DNA of 64,000 bases from Vanessa cardui (taxonomy: Eukaryota > Arthropoda > Insecta > Lepidoptera > Nymphalidae): assembly GCF_905220365.1 (NCBI RefSeq), contig NC_061153.1:9816001-9880000 (forward strand), in the 5' to 3' direction. The notes under the pieces are model-generated. The model saw only the letters and a program-made list of their open reading frames with translations. It made no database searches and had not been told where the DNA came from. This document shows, piece after piece, positions 1-10,239 of this stretch. The translations under genes were made by a program, and so were the position numbers. The number at the start of each line of letters is the position of its first letter. The first letter of the stretch is position 1.

Positions 1-59
1 TTTTTTCAGTTTACTCTGTGGTGATGATACGGATGAGGGCATCCGACGAATTCCCTGCG

Positions 60-690
60 TGAATTCTTTAACGGGGGAAGGGGGTACTGTAACCCTAAAA
101 ATGTTATTATTTCTATAATTTATTTCTACTAAAATTATAGTATTTATTTTTATAAACATTTATCGGTTTTATAACAAAACTTCGATTTTGAACCGTAACC
201 GTCGTTGTCTTTATTATCTGTCAATTTCGTGGAACGGCAACACTGCGTTTTCTGCGTCGTCATTCTATCGTTGTGCAGGCGCCGGTCGCATACCGACACT
301 TGTGTATTTTAAAACGATATAATCATTTTTTCTCGTGAGTATATTCAGCGAATATTCTGGAATATTGGAATTCAATATATTGTTTCTACATTTCGTATAT
401 TGGTTTTGCATTCGTTTCAGATTATACACGAATTATATACTTACATAAACGGAGGGTTACCTACGTCGTCAAGCTATTATATTATATATTTAAGAGGTTT
501 AGGCTACTAAACCGTAAGTAAAACAATTTATATTTGCTTAATCGAGGCACATTAGTGGTTTTTAGAATGATATTTAATCATATTTTTCGTTCAATTCCAG
601 TCGTCATAAAATACCGGCCACGTGCATTATTTGACAGGCGTTGCCGAATATCTATTTATTTAAACACTCCTGAGGTGAGTTCATGCATTA
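60..690 (+). other. Possible LTR retrotransposon 3' end (polypurine tract and LTR)
   Basis: A G/A-rich run (gggggaaggggg, 74-85) is followed at 89 by TGTAACCC, the arrangement expected of a polypurine tract and the start of a 3' LTR. The 600 bases after it are non-coding and contain a C/G-rich patch (270-300) that could be a promoter. I found no second copy in the window, so the LTR end is not fixed. A good splice-donor-like GGTGAGTT lies at 674-681, so an untranslated host exon is the alternative. Low confidence. Confidence 0.3.
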
Positions 691-1667
691 ATTACCTTTG
701 TTAAGGGGACTACAGGAGCTAATTGCCCTTGAGAATCACGCGCACAACTTACACTAACGAAAAAAACGGCATGTCCCCGCGCGCACTACGCTTAGCGAGG
801 CGGCGAGGTTACGCCTGAATATTCCAACAGATGGCGCCGAACCGCCGCGCGCCGCGCCGAGCGAAAGCGAAGCGAAGTCAATTCTATCAATTCTATCAAT
901 CATAGATTTTATAAAAATAGACAGGACAACAGAATTATTTTAATTTCTTTGTGTCATTTAAAAAATTATGATAAAATTAAACTGAATTAATTAAACTTAA
1001 ATTATTATTATTTTATGTACAAAAAATAGTTAATTTAAACATTTTTTTCTTTAATTTTTACTGTATCAATTCAATTAGTTGTAATACTAAATATTAAATC
1101 GTACCTATTTTTAAATTTTGTAAGTTTGTTAAGCGATTTATTAAATAAAATTGGAACTGTTCGTAATTTGTACACTGACAAAAAGCGTAGAGTTTGTTCG
1201 TTTTACTAATATCGGTACACAAAGAAAAAAAATTAAGTTAAAAAAGTCAGCATCAAAAAGTTACTATAAAAATAATATCGTCAAGTCAAACCGACACAGT
1301 GGGTTTAGTCATAAATCTCATAAAAATAGTTTGGATATTAGAATTATTTGTATTGTTTTTGACTGATATTTGAAATAAAACTGATTCAATTAAATTCAAA
1401 TATTTTTATTTATTTTTGATTTAACAAAAAAACAAATAAATTTCGTTTCAATTTTTTTTATTAAAATATTTTTTTTAATTATTCGTTCGTCGTCGTTCGT
1501 TATTAAAATATCTTGGATACTTGCAATCAATATTTCACCCACTTTCACTGAAGCTAAGAGCTAAAATTTTTCAATTGATACTATTTCCAATCTTTAAAAA
1601 ATATTGAATTACGTATATGACACTTCTAAATATTTTAGTTCTTTGGTTCACAACAATTACATATTTC

Positions 1668-1765
1668 AAGATGGCCCAGTGGGTAGAACGCGCGCATCTT
1701 ATTGCGGGTTCAAACCCAGGCAAGCACCACTAAATATTCATGTGATGTGCTAATTTGTATTTATT
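1668..1765 (+). repeat. SINE head fragment (tRNA-derived)
   Basis: The sequence GATGGCCCAGTGGGTAGAAC, then GCGGGTTCAAACCCAGG and AAGCACCACT, matches the 5' end of the SINE seen complete at 11612-11922 and 63673-63974 (there on the minus strand). It includes an A-box-like and a B-box-like segment (GGTTCAAACCC). About ten bases between the boxes are missing compared with the full copies, and the body is lost after about 1740. Confidence 0.7.
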
Positions 1766-2004
1766 TATTTTTTTATTATTAAATTTCATCCATACATAAC
1801 TATATTTCCTATTATAAACAAAATTGATAAAATTAAACTCTAACGTAATAGAAATAGCTTCCGTGTTATTTTTTTTCGATTTTCTTAATTCTGAAAAAAT
1901 AAATGCATAGTTGTTAGGAATTAATTTTATAATATTAATTTTAATAATTATAAAATTTATATATATTTTTAAATATAGTCCTTTAAAAATAATAAAATTT
2001 TAGT

Positions 2005-2080
2005 TCAGAGTGCGGGGATCGAACCCGCACATTCTTCTTGGACTTGCTTGCATTGACCAAATACTCCATGGCGACTGTAA
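2005..2080 (-). repeat. tRNA-derived sequence (pseudo-tRNA or SINE head)
   Basis: On the minus strand there is a well-formed T-arm: stem GCGGG/CCCGC around the loop TTCGATC, with the B-box GGTTCGATCC. An A-box-like ATGGAGTATTTGGTC lies upstream. The expected acceptor-stem halves do not pair, so I do not call a functional tRNA. It differs from the SINE family elsewhere in the window. Confidence 0.45.
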
Positions 2081-2883
2081 GAAATCTGTCGAAAAATCTG
2101 ATTCTATGCGAACTAATTGCACTGTTTTCTAATAAATGTTTCCAATAATGATTATTTATAAAAAATATATATGTTTACTAATAAAATACTCTTACCTTTT
2201 CATATTATCTTTCATATGTTCGGCTTTTTAATTTATATGAACGTTTTTTAGTTTTCTTCACAGATTGTACTTTATTTCCCATGTTTACAAAATTAAACTT
2301 TATAAAAAATAACTTAACAAAAAAATAAATGGCTAACTACAACTAGACTATTTTAACTTAATATATTTATTTACATAAAAGAATAATATTCGACAATTAA
2401 TTTAAAATTAAAATTACACAAAAATAAAATCTACGAGATTTTATTCGCAACGATGCGGTGAAAAGAGCGACACGTCTGTATAGCAACAGGCCTCGGCCGG
2501 CAGTGTCTGTACGAGGCGCTCACGCACACATGCTTACGCATTTTGGTCGAAAATAAGAAAATCTGATTTAAAAAAAATCTATTGATTTTACTAAATAATT
2601 AAGATAATAAATTTTTAGTATATTGTGTGTAGAATAATCTGACAAAAGACCAAAATTATTGAAGGTATATAAGTGTAGTTAAAAAACAAAAAAAGACTTT
2701 TTTAGAGGTAACTTTGCGATTTTTTTCTATCGTACCAAATTAATTACATCATGTTTTCAACACAATTAATAACTAGCATCTATCCTGAAGATTAACATAT
2801 ATTTTTTTCATTTGGTTTATTGCATTGGATTATATACGTTTTGGCATTTTAAAACTTGCATTTAGCTCATGTAGTCCCCTTAA

Positions 2884-3659
2884 TCAATATCCTACATGGC
2901 TCAGTAATTATTTCTATTAATTTCTTCATATTTTACTCAAAAACTGAACATAGACCTTGTCCATGTATTGGATGACCTAAGTCGAATCCTATAGTGTTTT
3001 GAATCGTTTAGAGGCACTATTTCGTTAAAATAAATATAGTTCTTGCTTTTCCGTTTTGTGTTATTGCAAATTAAGCAATAATTTGTACATTTTTGACACT
3101 TTAAATATCCAATTCAATAGCTTCAATCTTATGAGTTATTGTTGAATTTTAATAACTCTTTATTGCTTGTACCTGTGTCTAAGGCATTCTTAGGACCTTC
3201 TTAGTGCTTATGCAAGATAGGTAATAAGTTGTTTTGTTCACAGGGAGTGTTTTTTTATATGTATTTATATACATATATACTTTTAAATAAAGTATATTCT
3301 GAAGTACTACGGTGTTGCTGGGCGGACTTAGCTGAGGATTGTTGCTGAGTTCGAGCATCTGCTTCGTCGGAGGAATTGCTGCATGTCCAGTGCTGCTACC
3401 GCTGCTTCTGCTGCTGCCGCTATTTTGGTTGCACGGCTTTTATTGATGCATTTCATTCGTGGGTTTGAGCTATATATAGCTATCCTGCTTGCTTTATCCG
3501 TTCTTAATTTAAAGATGCCAACTCATTAATATTAGCTTTAAATTGTTGATATACATACATACATTATGTATTGATACGTAATCATATCGTTCATGACCAG
3601 ATACCGTCAACGACCTCACCCCTGATGATTATTTTTTTTTAATTACAATAATTTTTATA
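2884..3659. other. Unassigned A/T-rich sequence
   Basis: No open frame of substance. A CTG-rich patch (about 3395-3425) stands out, as does a splice-acceptor-like tract ending in TTCACAG at about 3242. Nothing here can be assigned with confidence. Confidence 0.3.
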
Positions 3660-4696
3660 AAATTATTTTATAATTTTTTTTTTAAGAAAAAGAAAATCGG
3701 GAAAATGAGCCGGAATGCTTTGAGCATTAAATGTGAACTATGTTAAGACCATGTTAACCATATTGAGACCATGAAATTTATTAGTGAAAATGGAACTGAG
3801 ATTTTGACCAATTGTAAATAAACCATCCATTGAAGAATGGTTACTTGAGAGGCTTTGAAAATCTTCAAAAGATGAGCACGAGAAATATTCATCATCAAAG
3901 AACAATATATCAGACATTATAATATGTAAAATACTTATTAAAAAAAAAAAAACTTATAAACTAAAATAAAAATTAATATGAAACAATAAAATAAATAAAT
4001 ATATAGAGTATTATATAAAAAATAATGTATAAATAACTTATAAAAACAACAAAAGTAGAAAAAATGACTTTACAAGCAAAAATCCACTCACACTGGCAAA
4101 AGGAGAGAGATATTATCAAATTACACAAAAGTTCATTGGAGCAAATTCATATATCTATAAAAGGAAAAAAAAATAACTTACCAATAACATATTGAACAGT
4201 CATTAACAAATTGAAAAGAAAAAAAAGAAATTATCAGCTATTATATCTATCTATAAAAACTATCTACAAGAATATCCGAACGCCGACAATGCAAGATGAC
4301 AGTATAGGATTGTCTGAATAATAATCTGTGCACATTATATCAATTTATCTGTAGGAATGAGTAGTCATTAAGACAACGACAGATCGTGACAGACATTTAT
4401 TTATTATCTTTTTCAACTTAAGATTATAAAAAGTGAAGAAAAAAAATATGGATCTACCGGACCTCATTCAATTAAGTGGATAAACATTACAAGTGAAAAA
4501 TTGAACTTAGTGCAATAAACTATGCCTACCGTCGTTCGGAATAAGTAATAGATGAAAGTGTAATAATAAGAAACTGACCACATAATACCCTCCAACAAGA
4601 TATACAATTACTTAGCTGATGTTTTAATACTTCGACGAGATCTTGTAGTTTTCTGTTCATATACCGATTCAGCAAGCAGATGTTTTTATTAATACC
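3660..4696 (-). pseudogene. LINE-F, distal half: end of ORF1 and start of ORF2
   Basis: Read on the minus strand, this continues the LINE whose ORF1 lies at 28951-29665; the gypsy element 4701-28946 separates the two. Joining across one TTCA keeps the ORF1 frame open for about 60 more codons. A second frame starts at 3917 and reaches the motif NAQSIPAHFPDF at about 3733-3690, typical of the start of the endonuclease in Jockey-group LINEs. An in-frame stop lies a few codons before that motif. The copy is lost beyond about 3660, so endonuclease and reverse transcriptase are absent. Confidence 0.6.
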
Positions 4697-4700
4697 TTCA
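4697..4700. repeat. Left target-site duplication of the gypsy element (TTCA)
   Basis: TTCA directly precedes the LTR start TGTAAGCC and matches TTCA at 28947-28950 directly after the right LTR. A 4-bp duplication is usual for gypsy elements. Four bases alone are weak evidence, but the two flanks also belong to one LINE in the right order. Confidence 0.6.
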
Positions 4701-4907
4701 TGTAAGCCTACCTATTTATATAAATAATATAGATATATATTTTTAAAGGATCATTAGGTAAATTGAGTAATTATGGATTTTTATGTAAAATAACACTTAT
4801 TATTAATTTAAAATAATTACTAATAAATACATATATTTAAATTAGCAACACTAGACAAATAAACGAATTATAAATCAGTATGATTGACAATGCGGGTAGT
4901 GGCCAGC

Positions 4908-5171
4908 TAGTCCAGTCAAAATAGACATTCCAGTTTGCATTAATTCCCAACAAGCTGGATTTTTGTGCAGGTCTTGAATACGTCATTACAAATGATATGT
5001 CAAAAGTCCCCATCGATCCCGCTTGTGCGTTGTTTTTTATTCGAGGTCAAAGGTCACAAATTTGCGTTTTTTGCGTATATCTCTGAAACAACGAGAGCTA
5101 TCGAAAAATGGTTCAGACAAAGTTTGTAGATCGTAAAATTGTCTACAAAAAATATTTTAACACTTTTTCTT
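4908..5171 (+). repeat. Left terminal inverted repeat of the FEN1-like element
   Basis: About 264 bases complementary to 9841-10112. It contains the segment CCAACAAGCTGGATTTTTG and a stretch around AGGTCAAAGGTCACAA, two near-direct AGGTCA-like half sites spaced by one base, present in both repeats. Homology fades after about 5171. Confidence 0.85.
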
Positions 5172-5533
5172 GTACGATGCACTGTTCTCGAATTATGGCT
5201 ATTTTAAACATAGAAAATACGAATATACACTCATACGTGGCCAGTATGCATCATCGGGTTAACCATTTGAACAGAAAATATTAGAATATAGTTTTATTTG
5301 CCCCATGCACACAAGTACGTGAAAAATATACAATTCTGAGTGAGTCATCGTCCGTCTCTAATTATATTGGGCGGTTGGCCTTGAGAAACATCTGCCTGCG
5401 ACACTCCATTGTTCGGGTCGAAACCTGTCTATACCTGCTTTCCGAAGGACATAGCTCTAGTAAATGCAGTCAGTTTTGAACGGTTTTTCGTAGTGAATAG
5501 ACGTGTTTGTGCATTATATTCTTTTTTTAAACA

Positions 5534-6388
5534 GTGCCATTACAAAATTTTGTAAAAATGTCAGAAGTTTGCTTTATTTGCAATGAATCTTTGACTGAAG
5601 GCGAAATTGTGGTTGTTGATCGTGGGCTAAAGACTTTAATGGATTCAAGTACTGAAAGGGGTGATGGGTTCAATGAATATTTGAAGGACAAAACATCTGT
5701 AACGATACATAAGCAGTGTCGTAAAACATACACCCGGAAGAGCAGCATCGCTGCAGCTAAAAGACAGCGTGAGGCGGAGATAGCTACCACATCTGGGATT
5801 AGTCCTCCTCGTACTAGAGTACGAGGTAATGAATCGTCTTTTTGTTTCAAGAAATACTGTTTGTTCTGTGGCAATGAAGCATATAAAACGGCTGAAATGA
5901 AAAAAGCGCAGCATCTTCGACGAAGAGTGTCTCAAGTTTCAACCCTTGACTTCAAGAAAACCATCTTGAAGGAAGCTCAGACTCGTTCTGATGAGCTAGC
6001 AAAAAGTGTCATTGCCCGCATTCAGTATGAATATGACTTAGTTGCTGCTGAGGCTATGTACCACAGTGATTGTTACACTTCGTTTCTAAAACCCATTAGT
6101 GGAGGTAAAATCGGTCGTCCTGAAAGTGATTCTATTACTTCAGCGATGGAAGAAATATTTGCATTTATTGAAAATCATGATGATTGTCAATTTTCAATAC
6201 AAGAATTGAAAGATATTTGCAAAGAACCATCGATCGATAATAGAACAATTAAGTCAAAACTCAAGTTAAAGTATGGTAATAGAATCATTATAACTGAGAA
6301 ATTGGGAAGTTCAACATTCATTTGCTTCATCGACAATCAGCATGACGTCCTCAGCAAAGCTTGGTATGAGAATAAAAAGCAAAATTAA
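5534..6388 (+). pseudogene. FEN1-like/CXC element protein, N-terminal part with paired Cys/His fingers
   Basis: This 284-residue frame probably starts at the second Met (5558), before SEVCFICNES. Two similar finger-like units are visible: C13-x2-C16 with H59-x2-C62, and C109-x2-C112 with H177-x2-C180. I infer that they bind zinc, perhaps DNA at the element ends. A basic stretch (about 68-80) lies between. The TAA at 6386 looks like a point nonsense change: the same frame continues with an alanine-rich helix (EAAAAIVREDI) for about 28 codons before the next stop. So this and the next two frames are probably one ancestral protein. No similarity to a named family is claimed for this part. Confidence 0.7.
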
Positions 6389-6468
6389 AAGGAAGAGAGG
6401 TTGAGAATACTTGAAGCAGCTGCAGCAATCGTTCGAGAAGATATTCAGTCGATAATACGCTCCACATA

Positions 6469-7059
6469 ATGGGTATCATTCAAATTATAACTCCAAAAGC
6501 ATCAGTTATAGCCGAAAAACCCATATCACGAGTAAACAGAGTCCTTTCAGCGAAAGATTTTGCAGCAAAAGCTCATATACCGATAAAAGTCTATCAAAAT
6601 GATGGCGCAGTTGGGTATAGTAAAATAGTTGCACAAAATATTGATTATGAAAGTAGCTCAGCAGTATCTTTACTGAAAAAAGTTGATATTTTATGGTTAT
6701 ATGGGAAATGGAAAGATTTACTATTACCTGGTTGGAACGGTTACATTGAACGTTTAACGAGTAATATCATGGATTTTTCAAAGTCTCAAATTCTCTTTTT
6801 ACCATTCATTCAGCAACCAGCAAGTAACTACAATACTATCTACACAACTTTACTCTGCGCTTTGGAAAATGCAAAACGTTATAATCACGATGTATGTATT
6901 ATTACTTTTGATCAGCCTTTGTATGCAAAAGCTCGAGAAATCGTATCAGCAGAACCTGAAGGATCTGAGGTATCGAAGATCGTAGTAAGACTTGAGGTTT
7001 CCATTTACTCATGTCTTTTTTTGGAGCAATTGGCCAAATTATGCAGGGAAGTGGCATAA
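6469..7059 (+). pseudogene. FEN1-like/CXC element protein, middle part
   Basis: A 196-residue frame without its own recognised domain. It contains PGWNGYIERL, LPFIQQPASNY and ITFDQPLYAKAREI, segments I associate with the middle of a large uncharacterised invertebrate protein family (memory only). Near 6990 a single missing base shifts the frame: the last 25 codons make poor sense, whereas the next frame reads HLLMSFFGAIGQIMQGSG from the overlapping bases. The Met at 6469 is therefore not a real start. Confidence 0.65.
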
Positions 7060-9590
7060 AAGAGGTGCTCTCTTTGATTTATGCCACTAATTCATTAGAA
7101 AAAATGTTGAATGGCCATGCTTATGCAAGAGCAGTTAGAGCACACACATTACTCCATCTCACTTTAGCAACAATAATATCAGAAGAACTTGTCATCGATG
7201 ACGAGATGCATGCTAATCTACAAGATACTGTAGACCTTATAATGAATAACACAATTTCGTACGTTGATATTGAGAATGGCGATGAGATGGCTGAGGCATT
7301 ACTTGAGCAGTTCAATCAAAAATTAAAGGAATATGAACAACGTGGACCAACTGCAAAATTGTGGACGCAATATTTTCACATGGTATCAATTGCTAAGGAG
7401 TTTATAAGAGCTGAACCTATGGGAGATTGGAAAGATCATTTGAATAGCATTCGAGAAATGCTTCCTTACTTCCACGCATCAGGACATTTTCCTTATGCCA
7501 AATCTGCACATTTATATCTACAAGATATGTTACAATTGGAAAACTTGATTGATGATCCTGAGGTTTTCGAGAAATTTACACGGGGATTTTTCACAATTAG
7601 ACGTTCTGATAAATTGAGTTATGGAACTTCAACGGATATGGTCATTGAGCAATCGATGATGAAGTCAATGAAAACAGATGGAGGTGTTGCTCGAGGAAGA
7701 AGTACGCAAGAGAGCGTCATAAGTAAATGGATTTATGGCATGCATGCAATGAATACTGTGTGTGAAAGATTGGAGGATTTAGCGGATGTAAGAATGGACA
7801 CGACAGATCAGCATGTCGATGCAAGGGATTCCCGCGTAAAGAGAGATACTGGAGACATCAAGAAACTTCGTGAATGGTTTTCGTCACATGATCCTTTTCC
7901 TGAATTGAACAAAATCATGTCCATTGCCAATGGAGTCGTCGGGGATGATAAAATCAATTGCCATAATGCTCGTGAAGTGGGTATTGCATCTATGAGTAAA
8001 ATGATGGGCCAAACATTTAATAATATTAAATTGAAACGTGCTGATAAAGTACTACCTCTATTATCTATGAACAGTACCATGAAGATTCATGATGAGAAGG
8101 TACCAATAGATCCTGTATTATTATTTCAACGCATGAGTATTACGAAGACATTTCAAGATGAGCTTGAAAAATTCTTCGAGTACGAATTAGCCCCTTACCC
8201 TTTATCGCTCTTTGATGCAATTGGAATGCGTAAGACACAGAAGTCAGCCATTTATGATTGCTTTGAATGTGTGAACATTGATATCGAAAGTGCAAATGCT
8301 ACCTACATCATCGATGGAGGATACCTGTTGCATCGTGTTGTGTGGGATCGAGAGAACACATTTGAGGATATTTTGGACAAATATCTTCAGTATGTTCGTA
8401 GACACTTTGGTCACAACGTTACTATAATATTTGACGGTTACACTGATTATACAAAAAATATCAAAGCTGCAGAACAACGTCGTCGAGCTAAACAAACATC
8501 TTCATCGTCTGATATCGTTTTTGATCGATCAATGACTGTTCCGACAAACCAACAGCAGTTTCTTGCTAATACTCACAATAAATCTCGTTTGATTTCGATG
8601 TTATGTGAAGAATTTGCAGCTGCCAATGTTGTTGTGAAACAAGCTCAAAATGACGCTGATGTCCTCATTATTGAAACCGCAATTGAACAATTCCATAGCA
8701 CCAATCCAACTATCGTTGTTGGAGAAGATGTAGATTTGTTAATAATATTAACTGCACGAACACCTAGTGATAAGATCATTTACTTTTTAAAACCTGGGAG
8801 AGCTCAAGTTCAAACGAAAATATATTCTTCACAAAGTTTAACTGCATATCCAAAATGTCAGCCTCATATATTATTCCTTCATGCGATAACTGGCTGCGAT
8901 ACGACATCAGCAATTTTCAAAAGAGGCAAAAATACAGTATTCAAATTGTTTGAAAAACGTGAAGACTTGATTGATAACGCAAAAGTATTTACAAATATTA
9001 ACTCGTCAGCAGATGTTATCCTCACCAATGGAATTCGTGTTCTCCTTGCTATGTATGGAGCTCCAAAAAAAATGGAATCGATAGACAAGTATAGATATTT
9101 GAGTTTTGTGAAAAATACAAAAAACAATAAGAGAGTGCAGTTATCTTGTCTCCCTCCAACATCTGCTTCTGCTAATCAACACTTGTTTCGTGTGTTCTAC
9201 CAAGTGCAAGTGTGGCTAGGCAATGATCTAAATCCTGAAGATTGGGGCTGGAAATTGATGAATAATAGTTTGGAGCCAATCCAGACTTTACTGCCACCTG
9301 CTCCAGAAAAATTACTCCATACAATTTTTTGTAATTGCAAAAAAGGCTGCACAAACAATTGCGGGTGCAGAAAAGTTGGATTGTATTGTTCATCGGTATG
9401 TACCAATTGTCAAGGCCAATCTTGCACCAACATTGAATCAAATACAACAGATGAAGATTGTTTCGAAATTGATGAGGATATAACTGATATATCTCTCTTC
9501 TTGGAGCAGTCTACACAAATCGAGCAAGAAGAGGAAGAAGACAGTGATGAAGAAGAAATGAGTGACTATGAAGAATTTGATGTTGAATGA
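7011..9590 (+). pseudogene. FEN1-like nuclease plus CXC domain protein, C-terminal part
   Basis: Residues about 1-430 are a helical region of unknown function (SLEKMLNGHAYARAVRAH near the start; STDMVIEQSMMKSM in the middle). Residues about 431-660 carry acidic motifs in the order and context of the FEN1/XPG branch of the PIN-like nucleases: D435 in YIIDGGYL, D475 in IIFDGYTD followed by an Arg-rich helix, D548/D550 in NDADVLI, E572-D573-D575 in VGEDVDLL, and D630 in TGCDTT followed by a helical KRGKNTVFKLFEK. Residues 774-805 are a tesmin/TSO1-like CXC domain (CNCKKGC...CGC...C...C..C), known to bind DNA in other proteins. The tail is acidic. The 859 residues are open, but the true N-terminus lies in the preceding frames. 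The nuclease role is inferred from motifs. Confidence 0.75.
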
Positions 9591-9840
9591 TGATGTAATT
9601 TTCTTGATGTTAAAATTTTCATTAAATTTAAATAAAAAAAAAATTTCATCAATAAAATAGTGTTCCATTACATTCCCTCGATCAAAATATATTGTGGAGT
9701 ATTCCTACTGGGGAAACCACGTTAAAAAAAAAGCGCCGTGTACACTACCTCAGAGGTGGTTCGGAAATGTGTGCATATAGTCGAAAATACGACTTTCCTG
9801 CGCTCTAAAGTCACGATATCTCGAAAGCGATGCTTTGTAG
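9591..9840. other. 3' untranslated part of the FEN1-like element
   Basis: A/T-rich, with possible polyadenylation signals AATAAA at about 9630 and 9652. No gene. The inner sequence 9760-9840 is distantly similar to the complement of 5171-5250, as if the inverted repeats were once longer. Confidence 0.5.
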
Positions 9841-10112
9841 GAGAAAAATGTTGAGATATTTTTTGTAGACAATTTTACGAACTACAAACTTTGTCTGAAT
9901 CTTTTTTCGATAGCTCTCGTTGTTTCAGAGATATACGCAAAAAACGCAAATTTGTGACCTTTGACCTCGAATAAAAAACAACGCACAAGCGGGATCGATG
10001 GGGACTTTAGACATATCATTTGTAATGACGTATTCAAGGCCTGCACAAAAATCCAGCTTGTTGGGAATTAATGCAAACTGGAATCATAATTTAGTCTATT
10101 TTGACTGGACTA
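9841..10112 (-). repeat. Right terminal inverted repeat of the FEN1-like element
   Basis: Complement of 4908-5171, ending GACTGGACTA at 10112, followed by the AGC duplication at 10113-10115. Confidence 0.85.
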
Positions 10113-10239
10113 AGCAGATTGTTCTCGATAAGTTATACGGACGCGTCGAAATTGTAGAGAGAGAAAATAAAATTGTAAAAGTGTAAACAAGTGTGTTTCA
10201 ATTATTAAAAGTTCTAGCTAAACTGGAAATGTGATTTCA

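Larger units (their letters stand above)
701..2883. mobile_element. TTAA-flanked inverted-repeat element, non-autonomous (2.2 kb)
   Basis: The ends form a 22-bp inverted repeat with one mismatch: 701-722 reads TTAAGGGGACTACAGGAGC followed by TAA, and its complement lies at 2862-2883. Both copies begin with TTAA, so the likely element is 705-2879 with a TTAA target duplication, as for piggyBac or Kolobok elements. The interior is very A/T rich and has no credible protein. It carries a SINE head (1668-1765) and a tRNA-like sequence (2005-2080). GC-rich patches (770-880 and 2450-2530) contrast with the rest. The superfamily is inferred only from the TTAA. Confidence 0.55.
4908..10112 (+). mobile_element. 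TIR transposon encoding a FEN1-like nuclease and CXC domain (5.2 kb)
   Basis: The ends are long inverted repeats, 4908-5171 and 9841-10112, both starting TAGTCCAGTCAAAATAGAC. They are nearly identical apart from a 10-base gap in the left copy and a few substitutions. AGC flanks both sides (4905-4907 and 10113-10115), while the second LTR at 28820-28822 has a single AGC with no insertion. That gives a 3-bp target duplication and exact ends. The interior holds one gene broken into three frames (5534-9590). I see no DDE/DDD transposase motifs; a FEN1/XPG-like nuclease domain is the only catalytic domain recognised. The superfamily is unknown to me. Confidence 0.85.
4701..10239 (+). repeat. 5' LTR, split by the FEN1-like/CXC element
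   Basis: The LTR is 4701-4907 plus 10113-10239. Its parts align in order with 28583-28946, with scattered substitutions and an insertion of about 40 bases in the right copy near 28650. The two copies diverge exactly before TGTAAGCC and after TTCA, the TG...CA boundaries expected of an LTR. The sequence ACTTCATAAGTGGGATC follows it. Confidence 0.6.

Noticed and set aside
1151..1366. 71-codon open frame in A/T-rich DNA
   Set aside because: Lys/Asn/Ser/Ile composition typical of random A/T-rich sequence, inside the non-coding TTAA-flanked element, no domain.
2005..2080. Functional tRNA gene on the minus strand
   Set aside because: The T-arm is good but the acceptor stem does not pair and the anticodon arm is unclear; treated as a tRNA-derived repeat.
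660..3245. Possible host exons: splice-donor-like GGTGAGTT at 674-681 and acceptor-like TTCACAG at 3242
   Set aside because: No open coding sequence beside either site; the transposon at 701-2883 would lie in the intron. Too little to call a gene.
4908..10112. Classification of the element as KDZ (Kyakuja/Dileera/Zisupton) because of its cysteine-rich CXC motif
   Set aside because: The CXC here is tesmin/TSO1-like and I could not find KDZ-type catalytic residues; the acidic motifs fit FEN1/XPG order better. A profile search would decide.
9998..10186. 62-codon frame at the right end of the FEN1-like element
   Set aside because: Runs through the inverted repeat into LTR sequence; its mirror in the left repeat is not conserved as coding.
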